The position numbers and the translations under genes are program-made. Shown one piece after another: positions 1 through 8,259 of a DNA stretch of 64,000 nucleotides. The DNA comes from CAYUAI01 sp964442745. Lineage in GTDB: Bacteria; Pseudomonadota; Gammaproteobacteria; S012-40. The stretch's first letter is position 1, and every line of letters begins with the position of its first letter. The notes under the pieces were generated by a model. The model searched no databases. It saw only the letters and a list, made by a program, of their open reading frames with translations, and was not told the DNA's origin. Location of the stretch: contig CAYUAI010000010.1 in the NCBI GenBank assembly GCA_964442745.1, positions 1 through 64,000 on the forward strand, given 5' to 3'.

Positions 1-141
1 TCGAAATTTACTGAAGATGTAATGTAGTGTATAAAATTAAGGACGAATTAGGGCAAATAGATAGCTCACGACCCTCAGGAAGATTGAAATGGTTGTTTTC
101 TTTTAGATTTTCCAATACTTTATCCAGACTTCTGGCCTGAG

Positions 142-435
142 TCCACGGGTGAATATAACATCTATCACCGACTCACCGAGTGGGGGTACGAGCATAAACC
201 GGTTAACCATCGTCTCGGTGAATATGCACGGGATGAAGATGGCGATGGTTTTCATGAAGTGCCTGTCAATACCATGGAAGGCTTTTGGTCATTACTACGT
301 TCTTGGCTCAGGCCGTATTGAGGGATTTCACAAGAAAAACGGCCCCTGTCTCTTGGCTTTTTCGAATATGTGCATAATGTCCGTCAACGCGGTAAATCGT
401 TGTTCAATTCGCTTGTTCAGCGATTGGTCAGTTAA
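142..435 (+). pseudogene. IS1595-family transposase remnant (C-terminal part)
   Basis: Reading frame 142-435 encodes the C-terminal part of an ISXO2/IS1595-type DDE transposase. Recognisable pieces are WGYEHKPVNHRLGEY, then VNTMEGFWSLLRSWLRP, then GISQEKRPLSLGFFEYVHNV, the family's usual end with the catalytic glutamate in the N-x-x-E-G-F-W-S stretch. A TGA at 319-321 interrupts it exactly where the family has an arginine (CGA to TGA is one change), and the N-terminal two thirds are not visible upstream, so the gene is dead. The frame ends at TAA 433-435, inside a sequence that recurs at 5212-5241 and is probably the element's terminal repeat. Family assignment rests on remembered motif similarity, not on a search. 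Confidence 0.75.
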
Positions 436-458
436 GACCCTGGAATCCATATTGAGCC
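429..458 (+). repeat. Putative IS end, copy 1
   Basis: This 30-bp stretch, containing GGAATCCATATTGAGCC, is repeated in the same orientation at 5212-5241 with about 3 differences. It overlaps the stop codon of the IS1595-type transposase relic, which fits a terminal repeat at the 3' end of the element. Confidence 0.55.
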
Positions 459-548
459 TATTTTTTAATGATCTTTATTGTGAAAAAAATAGCATAAAAT
501 TATTTTTGAACGTTCTTCTTTCTTCATGTGGTAAATTTACCAGATCCT

Positions 549-3353
549 TTATGGAATGCTTGGATTAAACTGTGGATCGAGTGGCTCGTGTTCAGAATAT
601 AGTTGGCTGCTCTTCGAGGAATTGGCTGGATTGGAGGAGAATGATGGCAGATGTTTTGCCATCATTGGGGTCGCAAAAAAATACCCTTGGCCGAGCTGGC
701 AACCAAGTGCTTTTAAGTGGTTTAGCTGGCTGGTGCTCTCAATGCCTTCGGCGATGATATTTAACTTTAAATTTTGTGCTAAGGCAATAATAGTGGCAAC
801 AATTTCTGCATTTTCCCCCTGTTCGCCAATCTTTTGGATAAAGGAACGATCGATTTTTAGGGTATCAATGGGGAATTGGTGCAGGCAGCTGAGTGAGGAG
901 TAGCCGGTGCCAAAATCATCAATAGAAAATTGTATATTATAGCGTCGGAGCTGATTCAGTACTGAATTCATGATGCCTAGGTTGTCCATCATCATGCTTT
1001 CTGTGATCTCAAGCTTTAAATAGCTGGCATCAATGCCTGTGGTATGCACGGTTTTGCTAATAATATGGACAAGATCGGATTGAGTAATTTGTTTGCTCGA
1101 TACATTGACGCTGATTTTTAATTGAGAAAAAGTGGAATTGGAATTTTGCCATTGTTGTAATAGCTGGCAAGCTTCTTTTAAGACCCAATTACCTATCGGT
1201 ATGATCATGCCCGTTTCTTCTGCTAATGGTACAAATTCGTGAGGAGGTATAATGCCGCGTTGTGGGTGATGCCAACGAATTAACGCTTCAAATCCGTACA
1301 AACAATTGGTCGCCAAGTTAATGATGGGTTGGTAGTATAATTGAAATTCTTCATTATCAATGGCTTTACGTAAATCCATTTCGAGTGTTAAAAGCTTTGA
1401 GGCGCGTACGTGCATGCTGGTGCTAAATATTTCGTAGCGGGCTTTACCGTTACTTTTTGCTCGATACATGGCAATATCGGCATCGCGTAATACTTGGTCG
1501 GGTTGCTGGTAATGCGGTTGACTAAATGCAATGCCGATGCTCACGGTGGTAAACACTTCATGCCCTCGGACAATCAGCGGTTGACCAATGATTTTTTGTA
1601 TTGTTTGGGCAATCTGTGTTGCGGCTTGGATATCCGTAATATCCTCTAATAAAACAGTAAATTCATCACCGCCGAGCCGAGCAATGGTGTCTTGAGGAGG
1701 TAGTGCATTGCGAAGGCGTTGGGCGATTTCAATGAGTAATTGGTCTCCGATGAGATGGCCTAGGCTATCGTTTAATACTTTAAATCGGTCAAGGTCTAGA
1801 AATAATACGGCGAAAAAACTGTTACTATGCGCTTTGTAACGTGTGATCACATGTTCTAGCCGATCAATAAAGAGTGCTCGATTGGGCAAGCCGGTGAGTT
1901 TGTCGTGAAAGGCTTGGTAGCGTAATTGTTCCTCCATGGCTTTACGCTCGGTGATGTCGAAGGCGGTGGCTAGACCGGCGGGCTGAGCCTCGAAGCTGAT
2001 GGTTCCTGATGAAATAAATAGCCACCGTTCTTCGCCTTCGGCGGTGATGATTTTAATTTCGTTACGTACCGTTTCCTGTATGTTGTTGAGCCGGAGACGA
2101 ATAAGTTCAGCAAATTGCGCTTTAAAATCCGGATGAATAATATCGGTTATTTTTTTTTGCAATAAGATATTTTCTGGATATCGGGTGAGTTGTATCATGG
2201 CGGGATTGACATACAGGAAGTATTCCCTAAAAACAAAAATCGCACTATCGGTGGTTTCAGCCAAGGTACGAAATTTATTTTCACTTTCCGATAACGCTTT
2301 TCGAGCCCGTTGTCGTTCACGATTTTCAAACACCAAAGAAACCAAGTCGGCAATGGAACCGGCGAAGCTTTGTTCTTCCAGGCTCCATGTTCGGGGAAAA
2401 CCTAAATGTTCATGGCATACTGCACCGATAGTGCGACCATCGCCACGTACCGGCGCGATTAACAGTGAGGTGATTTTTTGTGGGGCAAAGTATTGCCAAA
2501 TATCTTGCGTGCTAGGGTCGTTTTTAAGGTCGCTAATGGCGAGCGTGCGTTTTTTTTCGAGCGATTGGAAAAAACACGGATGTTGATTCGCGGTAAGCGT
2601 AGCACCCATGATATGAGTTTTAGATTTTATATCGTATAAATCAACGCAGGTCATCATGCTGCAATTTTCATTAAACAGCCAGATGCTGACACGTTCTACG
2701 TTGAGTGCTTGGACCGATGATTCAGTGATTTTTTCGAAGTCAGACTTCAGGGTGCCTTTGATTAAGGCGGTGTTTTTTGTGATATCAACGAGTATTTTGT
2801 TCTGTTTTCGCAAACGATTATCACGTTGCTGAAGTTTTTTCTGGGCCAGTTTGCGTGTGGTGATATCGCGAACAATAATGATGAACTGGTTTTTCAGTAA
2901 GGGCAATAAGCGAGCTTCGTGAAATTTTTTTTCAGTATTGAGTGTCAATGAGTACTCGATATCAATTTTCCGAAGATGCTTTTTAGCGAGCGCTAATGCT
3001 TCTGAAAAACGCTGTCCAACAATCTTGATGGGAATATCTTCGATGGATTTACCCAGTAGATCCGCTGGCGATAAAAACAGATTGGTTTCGCTTCCGGATT
3101 TATAATCGAGAATAATTCCGTCAAAGGAAATTCTAAAAAACAAATCAGGCAATGCTTCAAAAATGGCACGCATGTCAGAATTGGCTTGTAGCAGCTCACA
3201 AGAACTCAGTTCGAGTGATCGTTCCAACATGGCGCGGTCGGCATCAAATTCGTGATAGGCGGTGTTGATAGTCTCGATAAATTTTTGCCAGGATTCTGGC
3301 TGGGTTCCCAGTCGTTTTAGCTGGCGTCTTAATAAACTGTGTAATTCATTCAT
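549..3353 (-). CDS. PAS-GAF-PAS-GGDEF-EAL bifunctional c-di-GMP signalling protein
   Basis: A 934-residue cytoplasmic protein with no evident membrane segment. Order of parts: a helical N-terminus, a PAS domain (about 55-165), a GAF domain (about 190-345), a second PAS ending in FDITERK (about 355-475), GGDEF (about 480-640) and EAL (about 655-905). The diguanylate cyclase active site is intact (RLGGDEF, preceded by DKLTGLPNR). The EAL phosphodiesterase residues are also intact: FEALIRW, NVSSKQ, LEITES, DDFGTGYSSL, the K of LKID, AEGIES and GQGYFF. Either activity is therefore possible. It follows the FIST gene by 5 bp and is presumably co-transcribed, so the FIST protein probably supplies an input signal. 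The net direction of activity cannot be read from the sequence. Confidence 0.92.
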   Translation of the reverse strand: MNELHSLLRRQLKRLGTQPESWQKFIETINTAYHEFDADRAMLERSLELSSCELLQANSDMRAIFEALPDLFFRISFDGIILDYKSGSETNLFLSPADLLGKSIEDIPIKIVGQRFSEALALAKKHLRKIDIEYSLTLNTEKKFHEARLLPLLKNQFIIIVRDITTRKLAQKKLQQRDNRLRKQNKILVDITKNTALIKGTLKSDFEKITESSVQALNVERVSIWLFNENCSMMTCVDLYDIKSKTHIMGATLTANQHPCFFQSLEKKRTLAISDLKNDPSTQDIWQYFAPQKITSLLIAPVRGDGRTIGAVCHEHLGFPRTWSLEEQSFAGSIADLVSLVFENRERQRARKALSESENKFRTLAETTDSAIFVFREYFLYVNPAMIQLTRYPENILLQKKITDIIHPDFKAQFAELIRLRLNNIQETVRNEIKIITAEGEERWLFISSGTISFEAQPAGLATAFDITERKAMEEQLRYQAFHDKLTGLPNRALFIDRLEHVITRYKAHSNSFFAVLFLDLDRFKVLNDSLGHLIGDQLLIEIAQRLRNALPPQDTIARLGGDEFTVLLEDITDIQAATQIAQTIQKIIGQPLIVRGHEVFTTVSIGIAFSQPHYQQPDQVLRDADIAMYRAKSNGKARYEIFSTSMHVRASKLLTLEMDLRKAIDNEEFQLYYQPIINLATNCLYGFEALIRWHHPQRGIIPPHEFVPLAEETGMIIPIGNWVLKEACQLLQQWQNSNSTFSQLKISVNVSSKQITQSDLVHIISKTVHTTGIDASYLKLEITESMMMDNLGIMNSVLNQLRRYNIQFSIDDFGTGYSSLSCLHQFPIDTLKIDRSFIQKIGEQGENAEIVATIIALAQNLKLNIIAEGIESTSQLNHLKALGCQLGQGYFFATPMMAKHLPSFSSNPANSSKSSQLYSEHEPLDPQFNPSIP

Positions 3354-3358
3354 ATTTT

Positions 3359-4510
3359 TTATTTTTCTGCAATTACCGTGATGGTCATGGTTTGGTTATG
3401 TAATTCGCACTTTGCTTTGGGAGTTAAAGGAGATATTTCACCATAGGAATAAAATCCGGTGAGAATAACGCGTTGGCCAAGAATATCTCGGACTCCTTCG
3501 ACTTCTTCTTCAACACGCTGCTTGAGTACCATGCGGCGTCCGACACAGCTAATTAATATCGCGAGTGTGTTGTTGTTATCATCAAAGTTTTTTAAGCTCG
3601 TTTTGGCGGCGCCAACGGCACCGTCAATGAGCCGGTTGATATTCGCCTTCATGAGACGAGCGTAACTGCCTTCGGGAACGTCGCCGGCAAAGGTTAATGT
3701 TTGTTGGGTTTCGTCTACGGATAATATGGTGCGTACCACGCCATTAATGCAATTGGGCGTTCTTAGGCTTAAAGGAAATAACAAGCCGGCAGCGGGTAAA
3801 TCGTTGGCGTGTTCTCCGAGATAAAGTTTATAGAGCTCAAGGGCGGATTTACCATCCATTTCATAAAGGATATTACCGCTTGATTTGGTGATTAAGCGTT
3901 CGGGACCGAAAGGATCCCAGCCACCTAAGGAGCCATAGCCCACTTGTAACGACGTACCATAAAACCCGATGATAATAATGGTATCTGATGTCGCTTGATT
4001 GTTCCAGATGACTAATGTTTTGGTAAAATGTTCACTATCACCCGATAGACCGCCGGTGACGGTTACCTGACAAGGTAGATGTTCAGTGACACCTTTGACA
4101 AGTTCGCTGCCATTGACGCTTAAGCCATCGGATAAAACAAAAACATAGTTAAGCTGTTCATGAGGGATCGATTCGGCGAGATGTTTTCCGGCGGCATAGC
4201 TATTCTCCATTGCATCGATTTTGACCATGTGGCCGCGTAGCTGAGTCCTCTTGAAGGCCAGCGCTGTTAATACGATGGAGTGGTCGGTGACCAAGGTTCC
4301 ACAGATTTCACCGGCGGTTGAACAACCCGTGATAATGGCATTTGGATAACGTTTCGCAATATCATTGAGCAATGTAGGGTCCTGCAATATCTCACGCGAT
4401 CCAAATAGCAAAACGAGATCAGCGATCTGACCAATCGTGCTAGGTTGGTCATCTTGCCAACCGTTAGGTAAACGCCATATTTTCTGTTCAATATCCATGG
4501 GAAAGTCCAT
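3359..4510 (-). CDS. FIST-domain sensor protein, NosP-like
   Basis: A 383-residue soluble protein with FIST_N and FIST_C domains. The N-terminal half has the FIST signature GCSTAGEI and VLSDGLSVNGSELVKG-type segments; the C-terminal half carries CVGRR and a closing GFYSYGEI-like motif. Length and layout resemble NosP proteins, which bind heme and sense nitric oxide and are usually encoded next to a c-di-GMP enzyme or a histidine kinase. Here the next gene, 5 bp downstream, is a GGDEF-EAL protein, which supports that role. NO sensing is inferred from family and context; the heme ligand was not identified. ATG 4498 is an alternative start, and neither start has a strong ribosome-binding site. 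Confidence 0.82.
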   Translation of the reverse strand: MDFPMDIEQKIWRLPNGWQDDQPSTIGQIADLVLLFGSREILQDPTLLNDIAKRYPNAIITGCSTAGEICGTLVTDHSIVLTALAFKRTQLRGHMVKIDAMENSYAAGKHLAESIPHEQLNYVFVLSDGLSVNGSELVKGVTEHLPCQVTVTGGLSGDSEHFTKTLVIWNNQATSDTIIIIGFYGTSLQVGYGSLGGWDPFGPERLITKSSGNILYEMDGKSALELYKLYLGEHANDLPAAGLLFPLSLRTPNCINGVVRTILSVDETQQTLTFAGDVPEGSYARLMKANINRLIDGAVGAAKTSLKNFDDNNNTLAILISCVGRRMVLKQRVEEEVEGVRDILGQRVILTGFYSYGEISPLTPKAKCELHNQTMTITVIAEK

Positions 4511-5211
4511 TCATTGCTTTGGTCGAATGTATCATGACGACAGAATGTTGACATGTCGGCGACAGCGCTTCATTTTAACTGTTGAATATAACCTTATAAA
4601 GTAATGTAAATAATATTGATAAAATTATCAAAGATATTTTGCATAAAACGGCCCGAAAATTTTTTAGGAGCGAATTAACATGTATAATAAGTAAGCACAA
4701 CGACGACTAAGTTGGAGAGGCAACGGATGGTTATTTTGTAAGCTAATTGCTTGAGAGATTATTCTGCAAATCCTTTTAAAGCTCATTGATGAAAAGCTAT
4801 ATTTTCCTTAGCCACGTGCTGTCAAACAAAAATTATTATCTTAAAAACATGTATTCTTGATAGCGATAGCTTTTCTAGCGTTATTGTGAAGGATTGTTAT
4901 TTTTTGCTTTTCTTTGCTTATTTGATTCGTCATAATATATTCAAAATTGACCAAAAATAACAATGTGCTTAATTTGACTGAGTGGGTGACATCAATCAAT
5001 CCTTAAAAATAAAACTATTTGCCGACATTTAAGGTCGAATAATAGACTTTAACCATACGTAATAATAAAGTAAGGCTCAATGATAGATTCTAGGGTTGTG
5101 GAAAAATGGCAGGCTGAAACGGCTAATTCGGTTAAAAAACGCAATAAATAAGCCTAATTGTGTGCTAGAGCCGTAAAATATTGTTCAAATGAGCTCGTTG
5201 ACTCAAGTCGT

Positions 5212-5241
5212 CAAATAAGACCCCGGAATCCATATTGAGCC
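5212..5241 (+). repeat. Putative IS end, copy 2 (solo)
   Basis: Same 30-bp sequence as 429-458 (about 27 of 30 positions), sharing GGAATCCATATTGAGCC. No transposase frame lies beside it, so it looks like a solo or decayed end of the same IS1595-type element, or the edge of a non-autonomous derivative. Confidence 0.5.
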
Positions 5242-5710
5242 AAAAAAAATAACCACGTATTCGTGATATCTCCTGCATTTTTATTTTTGAATCATGTGCT
5301 GACTCCCTGGGATTCACTGTCATTTATGTGTTGTTCCAATGTTTTATTTGGAGGGTTGAATGAGTAAGCGAGCGGTGGGTCCACGGGTTAATGGAACGCA
5401 GTGATCAATTGGAGTAGACCGTCAACTGGTAGGTTTGCCCCATGCCGATTTTAACCTATATTCCGTATCAGGGTATGTCAAAATGGCGAAAAGGTTTGAT
5501 TTCATGTGGATTATTCTATAAGCGTGTCACACTTGTGCATTGCTGAGCGAAGATGAATCCATATAAAATAAATGGCTAGTTGGGGTTAGATGCCTTGGGT
5601 ATAAAATGTCGCTCAGAAAGATTGACGCGTGTGTTATATATGTTAGAACAGTTCGTTTGTTAAAGTCTGCAGCATACATGATGGTTGCGGTCAAAAATGA
5701 ATATCGCGTA

Positions 5711-5742
5711 TGGCAAACTAAATTGACCGATTCAGTTTGCCA
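5711..5742 (+). terminator. Hairpin, possible terminator
   Basis: TGGCAAACT pairs with AGTTTGCCA across a 14-nt loop, followed by TTTTCC. It lies about 75 bp upstream of the first cytochrome gene. It could be a weak terminator or an attenuator; no gene upstream on this strand explains it. Confidence 0.35.
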
Positions 5743-5816
5743 TTTTCCATGATCTGCGTGCGGCTTAGCGAGTTATTTGAATTAAGTCACGATCTTGATG
5801 GGGACGAGGGTGTGGC

Positions 5817-8018
5817 ATGAGGCAGACAACGATATTTATAGTGAGTACTTTCGTATTGAGCCTAATTTTGCTCGGAGGCTGTGATCGACTCAAATCGACT
5901 AATCAGGTTCCCGTGGCAGATGCGGGCGTTGATCAAGCGGTTGCCGTGGGTGATGATGTCTATTTAAATGGCATGGGATCTGTTGACGAAGATGGGCGTA
6001 TTATTCGTTTTGAATGGGAATTAATCGAAAAGCCATCGAATAGCCTAACGATCTTATCTGATCCAACGAATGTCGCACCCATGTTTATTGCCGACACTCC
6101 TGGCACCTACATTATTCGTTTGCAGGTTTTCGATGGTGATGCACTGAGTAGCCCGGATGAAGTTCATGTGGTGACGTTAAATAGTCCACCGATGGCATTG
6201 GCTGAGCTGGTTTCAGGCGGTGGTGCACCGGGTGTGATCGCGCAACTCGATGGCAGTTTATCCTTTGATGAGGATCAGGATCCGTTAGAATATGACTGGT
6301 CTCTTATTTCCACACCACCCAATAGCCTGAGTGAAATTGATGATCCGACAGCATCATCGGTTACTGTGACGCCTGACAAAGAAGGGGATTATGTGGTCCA
6401 CTTAGTGGTGAATGACGGATTGCATTATAGTGATCCCGCCATCATCGCCTTTTCAGCAGGAAATACTAAACCACCCATTGCTGAAGCCGGCAAAGATCAA
6501 GCCTTGTTTACTGTGGGTGTTACTCAGCTTGATGGCACGCAATCTTACGACCCGGATGGCTCGCCGTTGAGTTATCGCTGGGATTTACTCTTTAAACCGC
6601 TCAGCAGTGAAATTTTTTTAGATGATGACGTGATTGACAAGCCTACTTTTGTATTAGACGTCAAAGCGGCTTATGTCGCCCGTTTAGTGGTGAATGATGG
6701 CAGTAGTGATAGCCATCCCGATACCGTGATTGTTGCTTATCATCCTACGGGGCCTTTATGTCAAGATTGTCATGATAGTGAAAATGCCTCAGGAAAATCG
6801 CTAACGCATGTGACGACCTATGATGATTGTGATTTCTGTCATAATGCAGATCGTTGGAATCCAGTGGATGGTTTTGTGCATATGGCGTCGCCAGGCGTAT
6901 GTAAAAATTGTCACGATGGCAGCTCCGCCGCTGGTAAACAGGACAATCATGTGGTGACTGAGCTTGATTGTGATTGGTGTCATCGTTTAGAGGCTTGGTT
7001 ACCGATAATAGAGCCCCCAACGCGTCCAGTATTTAGTCATGAGTTTATTTTAGGCGGATGTTTTTCATGTCACAGTGGTCTCATCGAGAGAGGTAAATCA
7101 GAGATTCATAGCCCTTCATCAAATCGTTGTTCGGCGTGTCATCGGACATCGTCTTGGTTGCCCGCCGTTCATTTAGAGCATACCATTATTTTTGATGAAT
7201 GCATCTTGTGCCACAATGTGGAAAATAATAATGGCAAACTCGACACTCACTTGCCAACCAGTGACGATTGTGTGCAATGTCATCATCCGTCCGGTTGGAA
7301 ACCGGTGCTTCGTGTCAATCATGATTTTGTGATAGGTGAATGCGTTGATTGCCATGATGGTGAAAAAGCTCAGGGAAAATCACTGAATCATCCAGAGACT
7401 TCTAATAAGTGTGATGCTTGTCATACAACGATTAGCTGGAGTGATCGGCTTAACCTGGTCGATCACAGTAAATTGATCAATAGTAACTGCGTGCGTTGTC
7501 ATAACGGTACGCGGGCCATTGCAAAAAAACAAGGCCATTTACCGACCACCAATAACTGTTCTGCCTGTCATGCAACCAATAGCTGGTTGCCATTGATTAA
7601 AGTTGATCATTTAAGCGTGCGCGGAAATTGCGAAAGTTGTCATAATGGGGACGCAGCCGAAGGTAAGCCTAGCGATCATATTCGCGCCAATGATCGATGT
7701 GCGGCCTGTCATACCTCACAACAATGGTTTCCGGTGAACAATGTCGATCATTTGGAAGTGTTAGGGGCATGCGCAGATTGCCATATACAACCGACGTCGC
7801 ATATCAATACCAGCAAACAGTGTCAAACTTGTCATGATACCTCCCGTTTTTTATCGCCTGAGACGGTTGATCATAACGAGGTTTTAGGCACCTGTGTGTC
7901 GTGTCATCAACCGCATATCCCCGCCAATCATAGCGCGATAAATGTGATTGATAAATGCAGTGATTGTCACAGCGTGATCTCTTGGCAAGACGCATTAAAC
8001 CCGTTACCTAAAAATTAA
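5817..8018 (+). CDS. PKD-domain multiheme cytochrome c lipoprotein, 18 CXXCH motifs
   Basis: A 733-residue exported protein. A short hydrophobic signal ends in the lipobox LGGC (Cys22), so it is predicted to be lipid-anchored. Residues about 30-310 form three PKD-like (REJ/Ig-type) repeats with the recurring VADAGVDQ...DPDGSPLSYRW pattern. From about residue 318 to the end there are 18 CXXCH heme-attachment motifs, arranged as roughly 40-residue units of the form C-x-x-CH...GK...H...C-x-x-CH...W.P....H. Such proteins carry electrons in the periplasm or at the cell surface. The next gene (8260-10812) is a paralog. There is no MtrB-like porin or other redox partner in the window, so the electron donor and acceptor are unknown. 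A GAGGGTG purine stretch precedes the ATG. Confidence 0.88.
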   Translation: MRQTTIFIVSTFVLSLILLGGCDRLKSTNQVPVADAGVDQAVAVGDDVYLNGMGSVDEDGRIIRFEWELIEKPSNSLTILSDPTNVAPMFIADTPGTYIIRLQVFDGDALSSPDEVHVVTLNSPPMALAELVSGGGAPGVIAQLDGSLSFDEDQDPLEYDWSLISTPPNSLSEIDDPTASSVTVTPDKEGDYVVHLVVNDGLHYSDPAIIAFSAGNTKPPIAEAGKDQALFTVGVTQLDGTQSYDPDGSPLSYRWDLLFKPLSSEIFLDDDVIDKPTFVLDVKAAYVARLVVNDGSSDSHPDTVIVAYHPTGPLCQDCHDSENASGKSLTHVTTYDDCDFCHNADRWNPVDGFVHMASPGVCKNCHDGSSAAGKQDNHVVTELDCDWCHRLEAWLPIIEPPTRPVFSHEFILGGCFSCHSGLIERGKSEIHSPSSNRCSACHRTSSWLPAVHLEHTIIFDECILCHNVENNNGKLDTHLPTSDDCVQCHHPSGWKPVLRVNHDFVIGECVDCHDGEKAQGKSLNHPETSNKCDACHTTISWSDRLNLVDHSKLINSNCVRCHNGTRAIAKKQGHLPTTNNCSACHATNSWLPLIKVDHLSVRGNCESCHNGDAAEGKPSDHIRANDRCAACHTSQQWFPVNNVDHLEVLGACADCHIQPTSHINTSKQCQTCHDTSRFLSPETVDHNEVLGTCVSCHQPHIPANHSAINVIDKCSDCHSVISWQDALNPLPKN

Positions 8019-8259
8019 AGTTAATGATTTTCCCAGAAGGGAAAGGAAATGGTTGGGTTGATGGCGTTAAATACAATTTATGGTGATGAGCTATATTCCT
8101 GAGGCATAGGAAGCTAGGGTGAGAGTAATTTTCCGGAAATTTTTTGTTGATTTCTGATCTCAGGGGTATCAAAGTGCTTTGTGAATTTCAAGTGCTAGTT
8201 TGCCTGATTCCGGCCATAACTAAAAAAATGATTGAATAATTTTAGGTGGGAGTTTAAGT

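Larger units (their letters stand above)
4511..5816. other. Gene-free 1.3-kb region
   Basis: No convincing open reading frame was found on either strand. The stretch is AT-rich and holds the second copy of the putative IS end (5212-5241) and a hairpin (5711-5742). It probably contains the promoter of the FIST operon on the minus strand and that of the first cytochrome on the plus strand, but no clear -35/-10 pair was picked out. Confidence 0.6.
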
